A DNA stretch of 64,000 nucleotides from Acestrorhynchus altus (taxonomy: Eukaryota; Chordata; Actinopteri; Characiformes; Acestrorhynchidae), in assembly GCA_034509495.1 (NCBI GenBank), contig CM067512.1, positions 7,820,968 through 7,884,967 on the forward strand. Direction: 5' to 3'. How positions within the stretch are numbered: position 1 is the stretch's first letter; each line of letters begins with the position of its first letter. A program made the translations under genes and the position numbers. This document shows positions 32,736 through 43,330 of the stretch, one piece after another. The notes under the pieces are model-generated. The model saw nothing but the letters and a program-made list of their open reading frames with translations, searched no databases and was not told the DNA's origin.

Positions 32736-35700
32736 GAACATGTTTATTTTCTTCATACATATGGAACATATTACATACAATATTACATATAATGTCCAAA
32801 TATATGTGGACACAACATGTAATGAATGCATTTCAGCTACATAAAGTTACACTGATATCTGACATTGATGTACAAATGCACACACACAGCTCGTCTAGTT
32901 CCTGTAGAGAAGTACTGCCAATAGAATAGGACTCTCTGGAGCAGATAAACACAAACCTATTTGGCCTCATGTTAAATGCCTGGCATAGGTTTAAGGGGTA
33001 TAAAGCCACCCAGACAAAGCTGTGTGTGTGTGTGTGTGTGCGTGTGTGTGTGTAGAGTGTAGAAATGCAGGGAATTCCCAGACCTATATTATAATATTCC
33101 CATCTTACAGCTCATATGAGTCAGTGCTTAGTAAAGGCAATGAGAACTGAAAGGATTCGGAATGTCCGCAGGACACATAAATCTACCTGTACAGAAAATA
33201 CGCTCTCTCCTCAAAGACCAGCACATCTGACCGCCACTGTTCATCAGCATGACTAACCCTGTGAACAGATTTTACCCTGAGGAAAGCTGACTCAAATTGT
33301 GCACAAACATCATTGTTCTTTTGTGATGGTTTTCCAGGCTTTCACTGCCGCCTCTTTCAGTTGGTGTTTGTTTTGGGGAGTAACTCCGCTCCATATAGGA
33401 ATTAGGTCTTAAAAAGTAAATTAAAGAGGAATTTGATCCTTTCTACAGCCTTTCCATCACACTGATAAACGTTAATCTATGTCTCACAAGTCCATAAAAT
33501 GTCTGAGGCTTGTACTTCTTGGCAAATTCTATCCTGGCATTCAAGTTCTTCTTGATAATTTGTGGTTTGCATCTTCTGGTGAATCCTGTATTTGGATACA
33601 ACTGCTGTTGTTTTCTCTGGATTAATTATTTCAAAAATCAATGGCACAGGACAACAAAACAGTCACATGTTCCAATTCTTTTGTTCACAAAAAATGGTTG
33701 GGTTCAGAAAAAAGGTGCTATTGTCTCATATTCATATTTAATGTCAAACCCAAATGTTTTTGTCTACAGACAAAAAGGTGTCGGCCTCACTGTTCCAGAA
33801 TTTTTGAAGGGAACTGTACATGAGCACACCTTTCTGAGACAGCACCTATATGCTCCACACAGTTTCGGTTATGCTCAGCCTAAAGACACAGATACCCCAT
33901 TGAGGTGCCCCAAGACTGCTCAATGAAAAAAAGAAGAAAACAAGCCAAGCATCTTTGATTTGGAAGAACAAAGGCAGGCCTGCAGAGTCAGAATGTGATG
34001 AGATGTTGAACAATACATGGAAGGAACCCCATTCTGACATTTACAAATGCTCCATACATAGGGCAGTGTGGGGGTGAAGACAAACAGTGCACCTACGGCC
34101 TGTATATACAATATATGTTGTCCTGTCACGCAAAGATATCTATCTCTAAAAAGGCAACTTTCTCAAGGAGGGAAAAGATGTAAAAAGATTTTATTTCAAG
34201 TCATTTTGGATTATTTCTGTTGGTCCATTCACACAAAAAAACAGATTTAAAATGAGTAAAACAAGTCAAATGAGCCAAAAAGTACTTTTCTGCTATACTT
34301 CTAATTCTACTATAGTACAATGAGTACTAGTGCATCTCAGGGAATTAGACTATTGTGAACATTTTTCTTAAAAGAAAAAAAAAGGTAAACATATATATTT
34401 AATACACACATTTTAATCTTTTTTTGTTTTAATGTTGATACTGTTTGAATAGTAATTTACTCAATCTCAAATGAAATCTAACTGAAGATTCTATATTTCT
34501 GTTTTCCATGCACTATACCATAATGACCAAATGCAAAAAAAATGAATAAATAAAATGTAATTTTTAAAACGTAATGAATATAAACATTTACTAGATGCGC
34601 TAGTATGGGGTTTTGCATCAAAAATGAAATATATTATATGAAATTAAGGAAGAATCTGGCAACCACAACCTACTGATGAATTAAACTGCTTGGAGGATAT
34701 GTTGCTTCTTGCAACGTTTTTTATTATGAATGAATTGATGTATTTTGTGTTTTAGACTACTGTTATATGGTGTTATTATTGCTATTATTATGAAAGCTAC
34801 AAAATGATGCATTACAATTATTTTACAATAGCTAAGGGTGAGGTAGACAGTATGCAAACAATTTCACAATACATGCATCATGATATGAGGTTTGATTACA
34901 AAGGAAGCATCAGTAGTACTGTGTTGATTATTTTTGTACTAATTTTATTGCATTCATGCCTTTTTTCTTTTATTTTGGGATTTGTTTGTTTTCTCCTCAG
35001 ATTAGCTTTGTCCGTCTGTGTCAACCCACTGGCTAAGTCCCCCCCATCACACAACAGTATCAAGCTGGGAGGGGAAAGGCTAGCTTCCTTTGAATCCCAT
35101 AAAGTGCCCCTGCATCTTACAGGATACTAATTATTAAATTCTGTTAGGCCAGTTAAGAGACACCCACAGTGGATATAATCCCACTGGAGGAAGAGGGAGG
35201 TCCATCCTACCCAGCCAGACAATCTAAGGCCATTTAATATACTTGGACTCCTCAAGACGGGGCCAAATCAAACATGCAGATGCTCAGTGATCTTTAAACA
35301 GTGATGGTATCCACAGTTTCCCTGGCATACTGTGACATTATTTATTACTGTAACATATGTGTAATTACTGTATTAATGTAATTCACCCAAACCTATATTT
35401 AGTACAGAATTGCAGGCAGTTTCTATGTTCTAATAGTTTATGTTGACATATTATTTTAAAAATAATTTACTTATACATATTTATATGTAATCTATTTCTT
35501 ATGACATTATTAATGTCCTTTAAATATTTCTTTTCCAAAAAGAACATTCATTATAATGAAGCAACGTGTTAAAACTCTGTAAGTTCTGATTTCTCACTGT
35601 CAAATGTCAAAATGTACATATTTGTGTTTATTTTTACAAAGGGAAGTGATTTCCTAACTCTGAAGGTAAAGCTGTTTACTATTTTCATTCTGACCCAAAA

Positions 35701-38700
35701 CAATGGTCATAACCAAACAACAGGAAGTGACCATGCAGTGTTTTCATAGAGTCAGATGAAGCCTGACTGAATCAGTGTTTCCTGCTCCGGATATTTACTG
35801 ACATTAACTGTCAACAAAGTACTCCACAGCTCATTATGATTTTCATGTCTTAATTGTCAGTGACATTCCTTTACATGATAACAGGACAGTGGAAGCCAAG
35901 TAAATGTTCTGTTGGCAACAGAATTGTTTGGTACAGTAGACATAAATGTTTGTGGACACCCTTTCTAATGAATGCATTTGGCTACTTTAAGTTGCACCCA
36001 TTGCTGATCTATTGCTGCAAATACACATGCAGCTTGTCTAGTTTCTGTAGAGAAGTTCTGCCAATAGAATAGAATGTGTATCGTGTAAATAAAATGTAAC
36101 CTATTTTCACCAAGGGGTATAAGCCCACAGTACTGAGCTATGGAGACGTGGAACTGTGTTCTCTGGAATGACGGAGCTCCGTGCATGAGGTTGTTTGGTT
36201 TTCATCCAACATCATGACCTTACTTGCATTCTAGTCACTGAATGCAATCAAATCCTCACAGCACTGCTTCAAGATCTAGAAAAGGCATTCCCTGTACAAT
36301 AGAGAACTGTAAACTAATTTTAATACCCTTGATTTCAGGCAAAACAATGAATGAGTAGGTGTCCCAATAGAATTGTGTCCCAGTATAGTGTATCTAACTT
36401 ATATTTAAAATACCATAATCTACTTATCAATTAAATTCACATTAAGTTCCTGCAATTTTAAACTTAAAATGCAAACCTGACCCTGACCCTGAACCTAATC
36501 CTCGCCTATTAAAATTCCTAGAGTTTAAATAGATCATTAAAATTTTGAACATCTGTGGACAATCTACACGGGTATAAAGTGTACTATCCAAGTAAAGTGA
36601 GACTGTTTTGTTTAATGGGTTTCCATCTAGAAGTTTAGTGTGGAAATGAGATTAAGCTGAAAACCGGACTGCTCTCAGTTTTCAGCATCGTTGCTGTGCT
36701 CTTGGGAGTAGACCTTCTTAGAAATTATGCTGGCAGCTCTTTGAATTACAGGGTTCAGACTGAACTGTAACTCTAAAATAACTGGACCCAGAGCTGCTGC
36801 CCTCTTGGCCAATTGTTCTAGATCTAGGTCCTTTAATCCTGGCCCAGCACACCTAAACCAACCATGTTCAGTCATGCAGAGGAACCAACGGACTGGGTCT
36901 GAAAACCAGAGTCACACTTTCTTGCATAAAGAAAGATATCTTGCCAATTGCTCAAAAGTCACGGAAAATATCAAAATATTACAAAATACATTTTATTTTG
37001 GTAGTTTTACGTCTTCGTGGCAAGTTTCAGAGCAATTTGTTCAAAGCAGTTGGTAGGAATTAAAATAAATCTATGCATTGTATTGATTTGGAAGGGCTGG
37101 GCAGAAACTATAAGATGAAACATTATGTAATTATAATTAATTACTGTAAAGAAATACTGAATATAATCTTTTAACATCACTCACCAGGGTGGTTGAGACC
37201 CTCATCGAGTAAATGGTCCACAGGAGAGTCTCTGCCAGCCTCCCAGTCCACATCCCCAGGTTCACTTTCCCCATGCCCACTGTCCTTGGTACTCAGCCAG
37301 TCAGCGTCTTGTGTCCCTTGTGACCTTAGATTATAAGAAAAGGGCAAGATTAAGAGCTTCACAGTTTCACGTTTGAAAACTTTTGAACATAAGTCTTGTG
37401 AAATGACTGTAGACAGCATGACTGTGTGCATGTATTGTGTGCAGCTCTGATAACTTGGGATTAGTGGAGTATTTAAAACACACTGAACCACACTGCCAGC
37501 ATCTGTTAGTTTTCGCAGTGTGTTGGGGGCTGTGTTTGAACAGTTGTCGAGAAGTTCAGGAGTTCAGACGAAGTGATTCGTTCACAGACACATGATGTAA
37601 AAGAGACAAAAGGTTCCTTAAATAGAAAGTAATGACATGAGTCCTGAGAAATGCTCATCCTAACATACACAAACAAGTTTAGTAAGATATCAATTAACCA
37701 TATACTCATTGAAGGAATCCCGTAATTCTGTCCAGATTATAGAGATGAAATGAAGATCTTTGTTCATTGATATTAGCATGTGAGGTAATCCTACTCTTAA
37801 AATCAGGCACATTCCTCACATTCATCATCATTGTCAATGGTGCCTTTATAGCTATATGGGCTCTTTGTTATGATTGTGTGGTCTTTGATCGAGTCATGTC
37901 CTGCCCTGCAATGCATCAAGAATACCATTATAACTGTTTCTATTTGAGATCAGCCTAGATAACATTTATGTGAACCCACTGGAATGGAGTCAAATAAAAG
38001 CCTGAGGAATGAATGGTGAGGCGAGTGTATATTTCACTGACTCCACTGTGTGAGTCAGGTGAGTGAGGTAGACTCTAGGCCCTGCTCTAGCATGCCTTGC
38101 CATAGTTCAGTGGTGCCCAGGCGACCACTGAGGGCAATGAGGCACTATTTTCTGGAAGTTGATGATGGCTGTTTCCTGTTTACTAGTCAAACACTTGGAT
38201 AGTTCCATTACTGGTTTTCATATGTATTGCAGAGATTGAAATGTTTACCAGGTCTAGAGTATCAAAACACTGAAACTTAAAAATACCCACAATCAAAAAT
38301 CTTACCGGCCAGCTCGGTGGGAATATTTATTGCCACGGAAGTTTGGACGAGGCTGAAGCTGGCCTTGATGAAGCAGTGACAGCAACTGAGACACCTGCTG
38401 TAGAATAAAAGAATACCATGTTATTAAGAGACTTGTTGCATTTGCCAAGTGGGACAACATAGATTCTGAGAAGCTAAAATAGATCTAATAATCAGGCCGT
38501 TCTCAAGGTGCTTTAATACTGTATGTGATGCCTCTCCACTTGAGCATAGCCTCTGCTAATGTAAGACTTTATCTTATGCTTTCTAGCCATTTAACAACGA
38601 TATGGAAAATTTACATCTCTTTGTTATGGGAGCGGAAACAGCCAAGATGGAAGACGTAGAGGAAACACCGGAGTATTGTGAAAGGAGATATGTAGATGGA

Positions 38701-41700
38701 GGCAGAGAGAGTTTCTGAGTTGAAGTTGGGCAAATTAGGGGGAGACGGGAAACCATTACTACGCAGGGCCTATTCTTCTACAGTCTGCTTCCTTCCAGGA
38801 TGCACCTTAAAAACTCAGCCTCAGCCAAAGGGATAGAGACCGTGCAACATTTCTGCTCCCCTTCCTTTGTGGGGTCTGTAAGTCTCTCTTTAAGTCAACC
38901 TGCCAACTAGGCCAAGAAGGCAAAGGACTGAGGGTGGAGTGAGAGGCGAATATGGATAAGGAGGGGGCCAGATTTAAAGTGTTCCTGTCTAGCTGTGTTG
39001 TTCACGTGAGGGCGCAGATCCAAGCCAGGTCCCTTTGTCCTGTTAATCATATGAAATACATCTGGGTGGACCTACATCCAAAGGATGGACTGTTTGACCA
39101 GCACGACACTTTTGGCCTTTTGAAACAAGAACTGATATGTAGGGATTTCTATAGGCAAGTTCAGCAACTCCCTAGAGCCCACATAATGCATATCAAAGGC
39201 ATATAATCTTACCATGCAAACATCAGCCGTCAAGCCTTGACTTAATCTGTTTCTTTTTTCTGTCACTCAGTAGGAATGTCATGTGATATTATTGAGGACC
39301 GTTAGAATTTTTCTCCTGAAGCATAGTAGAGGTTTGGGTTACACTCTCTCACTGAGTAAACTCAATGCCTTAATTCCTACATCATCTGTCAGCTGTCCCC
39401 TCAGGCTTCCATACATACAGACCAGTCTTCAATAGTGCAACAGCAGTTGGGAAAACACAGGAAACCATACTCTCATGAACCCGAAATAAAATGAACTTTG
39501 TTAACCACGAAATTAAATTAACTGAAGCAAAATGAACCCAAGAGGTATTCTCTGAACATTCAGAATCACAGGCATGATCACCATTACAGAAGACCTCATT
39601 CCACTGATGATATATAATCTTACCTGAACTTCAGGTGAAGCAGAAGACAGCTCAAGAGAATTCTCTCCAAAGGCAGCCATGGACAGCCTCACCAGGTTTC
39701 TCAGTATCTGCCTGTGATCTTGCTCTTCTAACCTTCCAGTTCTTTCAGAGTTCTTCGACCTTCGGAGGGTAGCTTGTCCAAAAGTTCCATGAGTCACAGC
39801 TTCAGAGGAGTCAGTAGGTGTGATAACCTCTTCGGGCCTGTTGCGTCTTAGCGTGCTGAACTGTGAGTGTGAGGATGAAGATGCAGAAGGATTCCGGGCC
39901 TTGCGTAAGGATCTGTAAGATACTGCAGGGCTATGGGAACAGTCTAACTCAATATTTCCAGGTTTCCTGAGTGTTTTGCTCTGTGTGATTGGAAGGATCC
40001 CATCATGGTCTGGAAAAGCTTGGCTTCGTGTCAGGCGAGCAAGTGTTGGTGAAAGACTGAGCTGACCCTGTTGGTGTGGATCTTCTGGTAGACATGACTC
40101 AGATGAGAGTGGCTTGGCCTCATCTTCAGGTGGGTCATCTCTGCGACCCCTTAGGACAGGGACCAGTTGAATGTCAGTTTTGCGAATATGCTTCTGGGGT
40201 CTACGGGGGTGACTAGTGTAGGTAGACTCAGCTTCTCTGCAGTTGTAAGCATGGGTGTCTCGCTTTTCTGGGCGACAGAAGGTTGTAACTAAAGCAACAG
40301 CTAGGAGTAATAGCAAGCATGTTCCACCAAGGCAGATAGCTAAAAGCACCGTGAAACTAAACTGAGCCTGGTGGCCAGGAGATGAGTTCTTTAGGTGGTC
40401 ACGAAGATTGATGAATGTCACCTCCAGTGTTGTTCTTGTGACAAGTGTGGGAGTTCCCATGTCAGATACTGCAATGGCTACTTTAAAAACTTTACCTATT
40501 AATTCGGTGGCATTGGTAGTGTTTACATATAACTGACCTGTGGTTTCATCTAGCCAGAACAGATTGGAGGGGTTTCCATCTATTATTCTGAATTGTAGTT
40601 TACCATTGTGTCCAGTGTCAGGATCGCTGGCCACTATGGTTGTAGCCAGAAAACCTTCTGGTCTGTGGTGGGAAGAACTATTGCTCAGTGGATGCAGGGT
40701 TTTGTGCACTTTGTTCCCAAGTTCAGTCACAATCTCTCCCTTTTCTGCATTGACTGGGACACTAATTGCTGCAATACCCTTTTTGGGAAGTGGTTCGTTG
40801 ATGACAGGATAGTTGTCATTAACATCCTGAACCTCAATAATTACAGTGGCACTGCTGGTCAAGGGAGGGTAGCCATGATCTACTGCCTCCACTACAAAGG
40901 AGAACATGGGTTGTTCTTCATAGTCTAATGACTGCTGGACAATCACAGCCCCACTGGTAGGATGTACAGAGAAGGAAGCAGTTGGTGTGCCCAGTTCATT
41001 TGACTCTCTAATTGAGTATGACACTTTTCCACTGAGATCAAGGTCAATATCATGGGCCTCCAAAGTCAAAACTTGAAATCCAGGTACATTGTTCTCCATT
41101 ATAACACCTCTGTACTGAGTCTTTGAAAACACTGGTGCATTGTCATTCTCATCTAGTACATGGACAGTCAGGTGCCTGACACAAGTTAGGGATGGGACAC
41201 CACTGTCTTGAGCCAAAAGAGTCAGATTGTATTTCATCTGTCGCTCCCGATCCAGGCTTCCATTAGTAACGATTATGTAGTTGTCTCCATGGATTTGTTT
41301 AAGACGGAAAGGACCTGACCCTTCCTTAATATGGGCATGCACTTTCCCATTTGACCCGGAATCAGCATCAGACACCATTACAAGAGCCAGAAAAGTCTCA
41401 TTTGAGGCTCCCTCTGATACAGTCGCTACAGAGGAATCTGGAGGGGTCCATGTAATGTGTATCCGAGGTGCATTGTCATTAACATCTTGAAGTTTGATTT
41501 GCAGCTTGCAGTGAGATGGTATTGCATTGTGCCCCCGATCCTTAGCTTGAATGTCTATCTCATAGGATCTCTTCTCCTCAAAGTCTAAAGGGCCATTTAA
41601 GACCACAGTGCCAGATTGAGGATCCACACTAAAAAGTCTTTGCACATCTAATGGAGAATGTTTACTGAGTGAATATTCAACTTCTCCATTAGCACCCTGA

Positions 41701-42506
41701 TCAGGGTCTGTAGCATGAAGTTGAATAACTATTGTGCCTTGCAATGAGTCCTCTGGAAGCTCCACTATTGGAGTACTTTCCTCAAACACAGGACTGTTGT
41801 CATTAGAGTCTAGGATTAAGACTCTGATTTTGGTGCTGCCAGACCTGGGTGGAATGCCTTTATCCCAGGCCTCTAGTATTAACTCAAAAGACTCTTCTGT
41901 CTCCCTGTCCAGTTCTTTAATAACCACCAACTCTGCCTGTTTGGTGCCTCCAGAGGAACGAACATCCAGGGCAAAGTGCTCATTGGGAGAAAGAGAGTAA
42001 GTCTGCAGGCCATTGGGACCTGCATCTGGATCCATGGCACGGTCCAGTGGAATTCGTGTCCTCAGTCCCACTGTTTCTGAGATCTCCACCTCCTGTACTG
42101 GGTTGGGGAAGACAGGACTGTGATCATTCAGGTCCATCACCTCCACTCTTATGCGCAGGACATCCACAGCTCCACCTTTCCTGTAGAGGACACTAAAGCC
42201 CAGTTCACAGAGGTCAGCACCATAACATAACTTCTCCCGGTCCAGCTGGCCCAGTGTTGACACCACCCCGTCTCTTGTGACACTGAATGGCAGGGCCTGA
42301 CCATGCTTCACAATCCGGAAGTCCTCCAATGATTCAGTTTCTCCTCTTTGACGTAGGTCATCCATCAGGCTGCCCACCTTTGTGCCTTCTGGTTTCTCTT
42401 CAGAGACACGATAGTGGATGATGAGGGAATTGCTCTCTAGATACTGGGCCTCCTTGAGCGGGAACAGGACTAAAATGCCCAAAAGCAGGAGCCAGATGTG
42501 AAGCAT
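27556..42506 (-). CDS. pcdh12: Protocadherin-12, complete coding sequence in four exons
   Basis: Pcdh12 (VE-cadherin-2) is a homophilic, single-pass adhesion molecule of endothelium and some neural and placental cells. The coding exons are 42506-39624, 38397-38306, 37324-37185 and 27908-27556. All introns are GT-AG with compatible phases (0, 2, 1), giving 3468 nt and 1155 residues; human PCDH12 is about 1184. Seen: signal peptide about 1-20; cadherin linker motifs at 125-129 (DLNDH), 233-237 (DSNDN), 341-345 (DVNDN), 452-456 (DENDN) and 561-565 (DVNDN); a sixth repeat to about 700; membrane span about 717-743; then a 412-residue tail. The tail decides the identity: it contains QLLSLLHQGQ, FRGNKY, DPAWIAR, LPLTSDY and TFGK, which I recall as the conserved blocks of PCDH12 and not of the PCDH1, 7, 8, 10 or 19 tails. 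It faces the plus-strand methyltransferase-like gene tail to tail. No frameshift or stop interrupts it. Confidence 0.95.
30016..30085. repeat. (TG)n microsatellite
   Basis: About 35 TG units within pcdh12 intron 3. Confidence 0.97.
30669..30951. repeat. Microsatellites (GT)n and (TC)n
   Basis: (GT)n 30669-30708, a short CGCGCG interruption, (GT)n 30720-30789, and (TC)n 30901-30951. A CT-rich stretch continues to about 31090. Confidence 0.97.
31558..31661 (+). repeat. Tandem duplication, 45-bp unit, 2.3 copies, followed by (CT)n
   Basis: CTTTTATTATTGCTTTGTTT through CAGCTCCATCAA repeats exactly at 45-bp spacing, a recent duplication. A (CT)n microsatellite follows at 31729-31790. Confidence 0.95.
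31729..31790. repeat. (CT)n microsatellite
   Basis: CT units with one TTG interruption. Confidence 0.96.
32659..32733. repeat. (GT)n microsatellite
   Basis: About 37 GT units. A shorter interrupted (GT)n is at 33020-33052. Confidence 0.97.
32790..33012 (-). mobile_element. 'GGACAAAAGTA' element, half copy D
   Basis: ATATATGTGGACACAACATG is followed by AATGAATGCATTTCAGCTAC and AGAAGTACTGCCAATAGAAT, up to GGTATAAAGCCACC. This is the 3' half of the family in reverse. Confidence 0.7.
33290..33830 (-). mobile_element. Tc1-like transposon remnant
   Basis: GTCCATAAAATGTCTGAGGC, GGCAAATTCTATCCTGGCAT and GGTTTGCATCTTCTGGTGAA, read as the antisense of a transposase, match a fish Tc1-type family. Near the right end are TTTTTGTCTACAGACAAAAA and TTTTTGAAGGGAACTGTACA. 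No intact frame remains. Confidence 0.65.
34170..34250 (+). repeat. Dispersed repeat fragment shared with 61735-61775
   Basis: AAAGATTTTATTTCAAGTCA and TTTGGATTATTTCTGTTGG closely resemble the segment AAAAGATTTTAGTTCAAGTC at 61742. Family not identified. Confidence 0.5.
34327..34603. mobile_element. Tc1/mariner-type MITE with TA target duplication
   Basis: CTAGTGCATCT at the left and AGATGCGCTAG at the right form inverted ends, with TA on each outer side (34325-34326 and 34604-34605). The left interior (GGAATTAGACTATTGTGAAC) matches the subterminal region of the Tc1 family whose transposase remnant is at 52.1-53.2 kb. No coding sequence. Confidence 0.8.
34606..35935. other. pcdh12 intron 3, no gene seen
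   Basis: AT-rich DNA. The open frame at 34804-35130 has a hydrophobic stretch but no recognisable similarity, promoter or splice context. Confidence 0.5.
35936..36300 (-). mobile_element. 'GGACAAAAGTA' element, longest copy (E)
   Basis: It runs from ATGTTTGTGGACACCCTTTC through AATGAATGCATTTGGCTACT, AAGTTCTGCCAATAGAATAG and GGAACTGTGTTCTCTGGAAT to CTGAATGCAATCAAATCCTC. The far end is lost. Confidence 0.75.
36301..37140. other. pcdh12 intron 3, near exon 3; no gene seen
   Basis: A short CCTGACCCTGACCCTGAACC tandem lies at 36477-36496. Otherwise unassigned. Confidence 0.5.
37185..37324 (-). CDS. pcdh12: pcdh12 exon 3 (140 nt, acidic tail segment)
   Basis: The acceptor TATAATCTAAG and the donor GTGAGTG bound an acidic segment that reads RSQGTQDADWLSTKDSGHGE and then SEPGDVDWEAGRDSPVDHLL, ending at GLNHP. 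Human PCDH12 also has an acidic linker here before the LPLT block. The reading phase joins exons 2 and 4 exactly. Confidence 0.88.
37325..38305 (-). other. pcdh12: pcdh12 intron 2
   Basis: A 981-bp GT-AG intron without recognised elements. Confidence 0.88.
38306..38397 (-). CDS. pcdh12: pcdh12 exon 2 (92 nt, conserved tail segment)
   Basis: Too short to stand out as an open frame. The minus strand reads QVSQLLSLLHQGQLQPRPNF followed by RGNKYSHRAG, which closely matches the human PCDH12 tail as I recall it. The acceptor is CTACAGCAG, a tandem NAGNAG site, so the leading glutamine may be optional. The donor is GTAAGA at 38305. The exon enters in phase 0 and leaves two bases that complete an arginine codon in the next exon. 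Confidence 0.93.
38398..39623 (-). other. pcdh12: pcdh12 intron 1
   Basis: A 1226-bp GT-AG intron. The acceptor is the tandem CAGCAG. No repeat or second gene is recognised; short open frames at 38.95-39.27 kb lack similarity. Confidence 0.9.
39624..42506 (-). CDS. pcdh12: pcdh12 exon 1: signal peptide, six cadherin repeats, membrane span, proximal tail
   Basis: This single uninterrupted exon codes residues 1-961, the usual design of non-clustered protocadherins. The ATG at 42506 is followed by a leucine-rich signal peptide (residues 2-16). Each repeat carries the expected calcium-binding motifs, for example DPDAGPNG at 159-166 and DRE at 200-202, with DAD at 380-382. Potential N-glycosylation sequons include NET (369), NGS (415), NLT (427), NTT (662) and NAT (665). 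After the membrane span at about 717-743 there is a basic stretch (RPEKRD) and a serine- and arginine-rich tail. The exon ends GAAGTTCAG followed by GTAAGA, a strong phase-0 donor. The open frame continues 36 codons into the intron, but that extension is not protein. Confidence 0.95.
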
Positions 42507-43330
42507 GGCTGTGTGTGAGCTTCTTTCTATATATCTATACTAAGACCTTAAATAAGCATTCTAGTATCCAAACAGTGATTCAATACAAATAAGCTGTAAC
42601 TTGCTGTAACACTATTTCTTCAGGTGTCAAGCTGCCACACTAATGTTAATAAAAATAAAATCTAAAGTCTGTTATATGCTGTAATTACACAGGTTAATAA
42701 TAATTACAGTCCAAATGCAGCTACAGTACAAAATAGAATAATCAAATAAAATGCTGAAATATTAAAAAATGCTGAAATTATAAATATACCAAAAATAATT
42801 TGAGACAAATGACTTCAAAAAGCAACCAGCTTCCCTTTTCATTTGGCTGAAACATGCACAGAAGTGATCGATCACTTCCAAATCTCGAACCCTGAGCACC
42901 TCATCTGCATCTATTATTCAACATCTGATACAGTCTACCAAACAAAACTACCAAACACATAAACACAGTACATCTACAGTAAATCACCACCTAAATCACC
43001 ACCAAGAAATCTGGATATCTGTGGTTTTCCAGCAGTCTCCAAAATCATTACTCACTCACACACAGCTCCTGCTTCCAAGCTTCCCAAACTTTGCTCAGTG
43101 TGGAAGTGTGGAAGTTAGAGGCTGGAATGACCATTCAAGGGGGTAGCCCATGGGCCAATCACATGAAGCAAGGGAAGAGTGTGGGCCACCAAAAACTCCA
43201 CCCCTTGGAATAAAGAAGCGTGCCCTGAGGAACGCTGGAGAGGAGTTAAAAAACAGAAAACTCCAGAGCGCTTTTAAAGAAACATGATCCGTCGTCTCTC
43301 ACTCACTGCCCCCAGGTCATGCATCATTGC
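42507..43330 (-). promoter_or_regulatory. pcdh12: pcdh12 upstream and probable promoter region
   Basis: The coding exon is preceded on the minus strand by an AT-rich leader. About 550-800 bp upstream the DNA becomes less AT-rich, with GGGCCAATCACATG at 43152-43165 (CCAAT) and several TTCC/GGAA cores (for example around 43073-43105 and 43195) that could bind ETS factors, expected for an endothelial gene. The start site and any 5' exon cannot be fixed from sequence. Confidence 0.3.

Larger units (their letters stand above)
27909..37184 (-). other. pcdh12: pcdh12 intron 3 (9.3 kb)
   Basis: Bounded by the GTGAGTG donor at 37184 and the TTTATTCAG acceptor. It holds microsatellites, Tc1-like remnants and MITEs listed separately. 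The sequence CCAAATGAATGTCACCC occurs at both 28303 and 29367, a dispersed repeat. Between 27.97 and 29.9 kb I see no gene. Confidence 0.85.

Noticed and set aside
34804..35130. 108-codon frame with a hydrophobic segment, possible small membrane protein
   Set aside because: It lies in pcdh12 intron 3, begins in low-complexity AT-rich DNA and lacks any supporting feature.
39513..39623. 36-residue C-terminal extension of the pcdh12 exon 1 frame
   Set aside because: A strong GTAAGA donor at 39623 and in-phase downstream exons with PCDH12 tail similarity show this is intron read-through. A short read-through isoform cannot be excluded.
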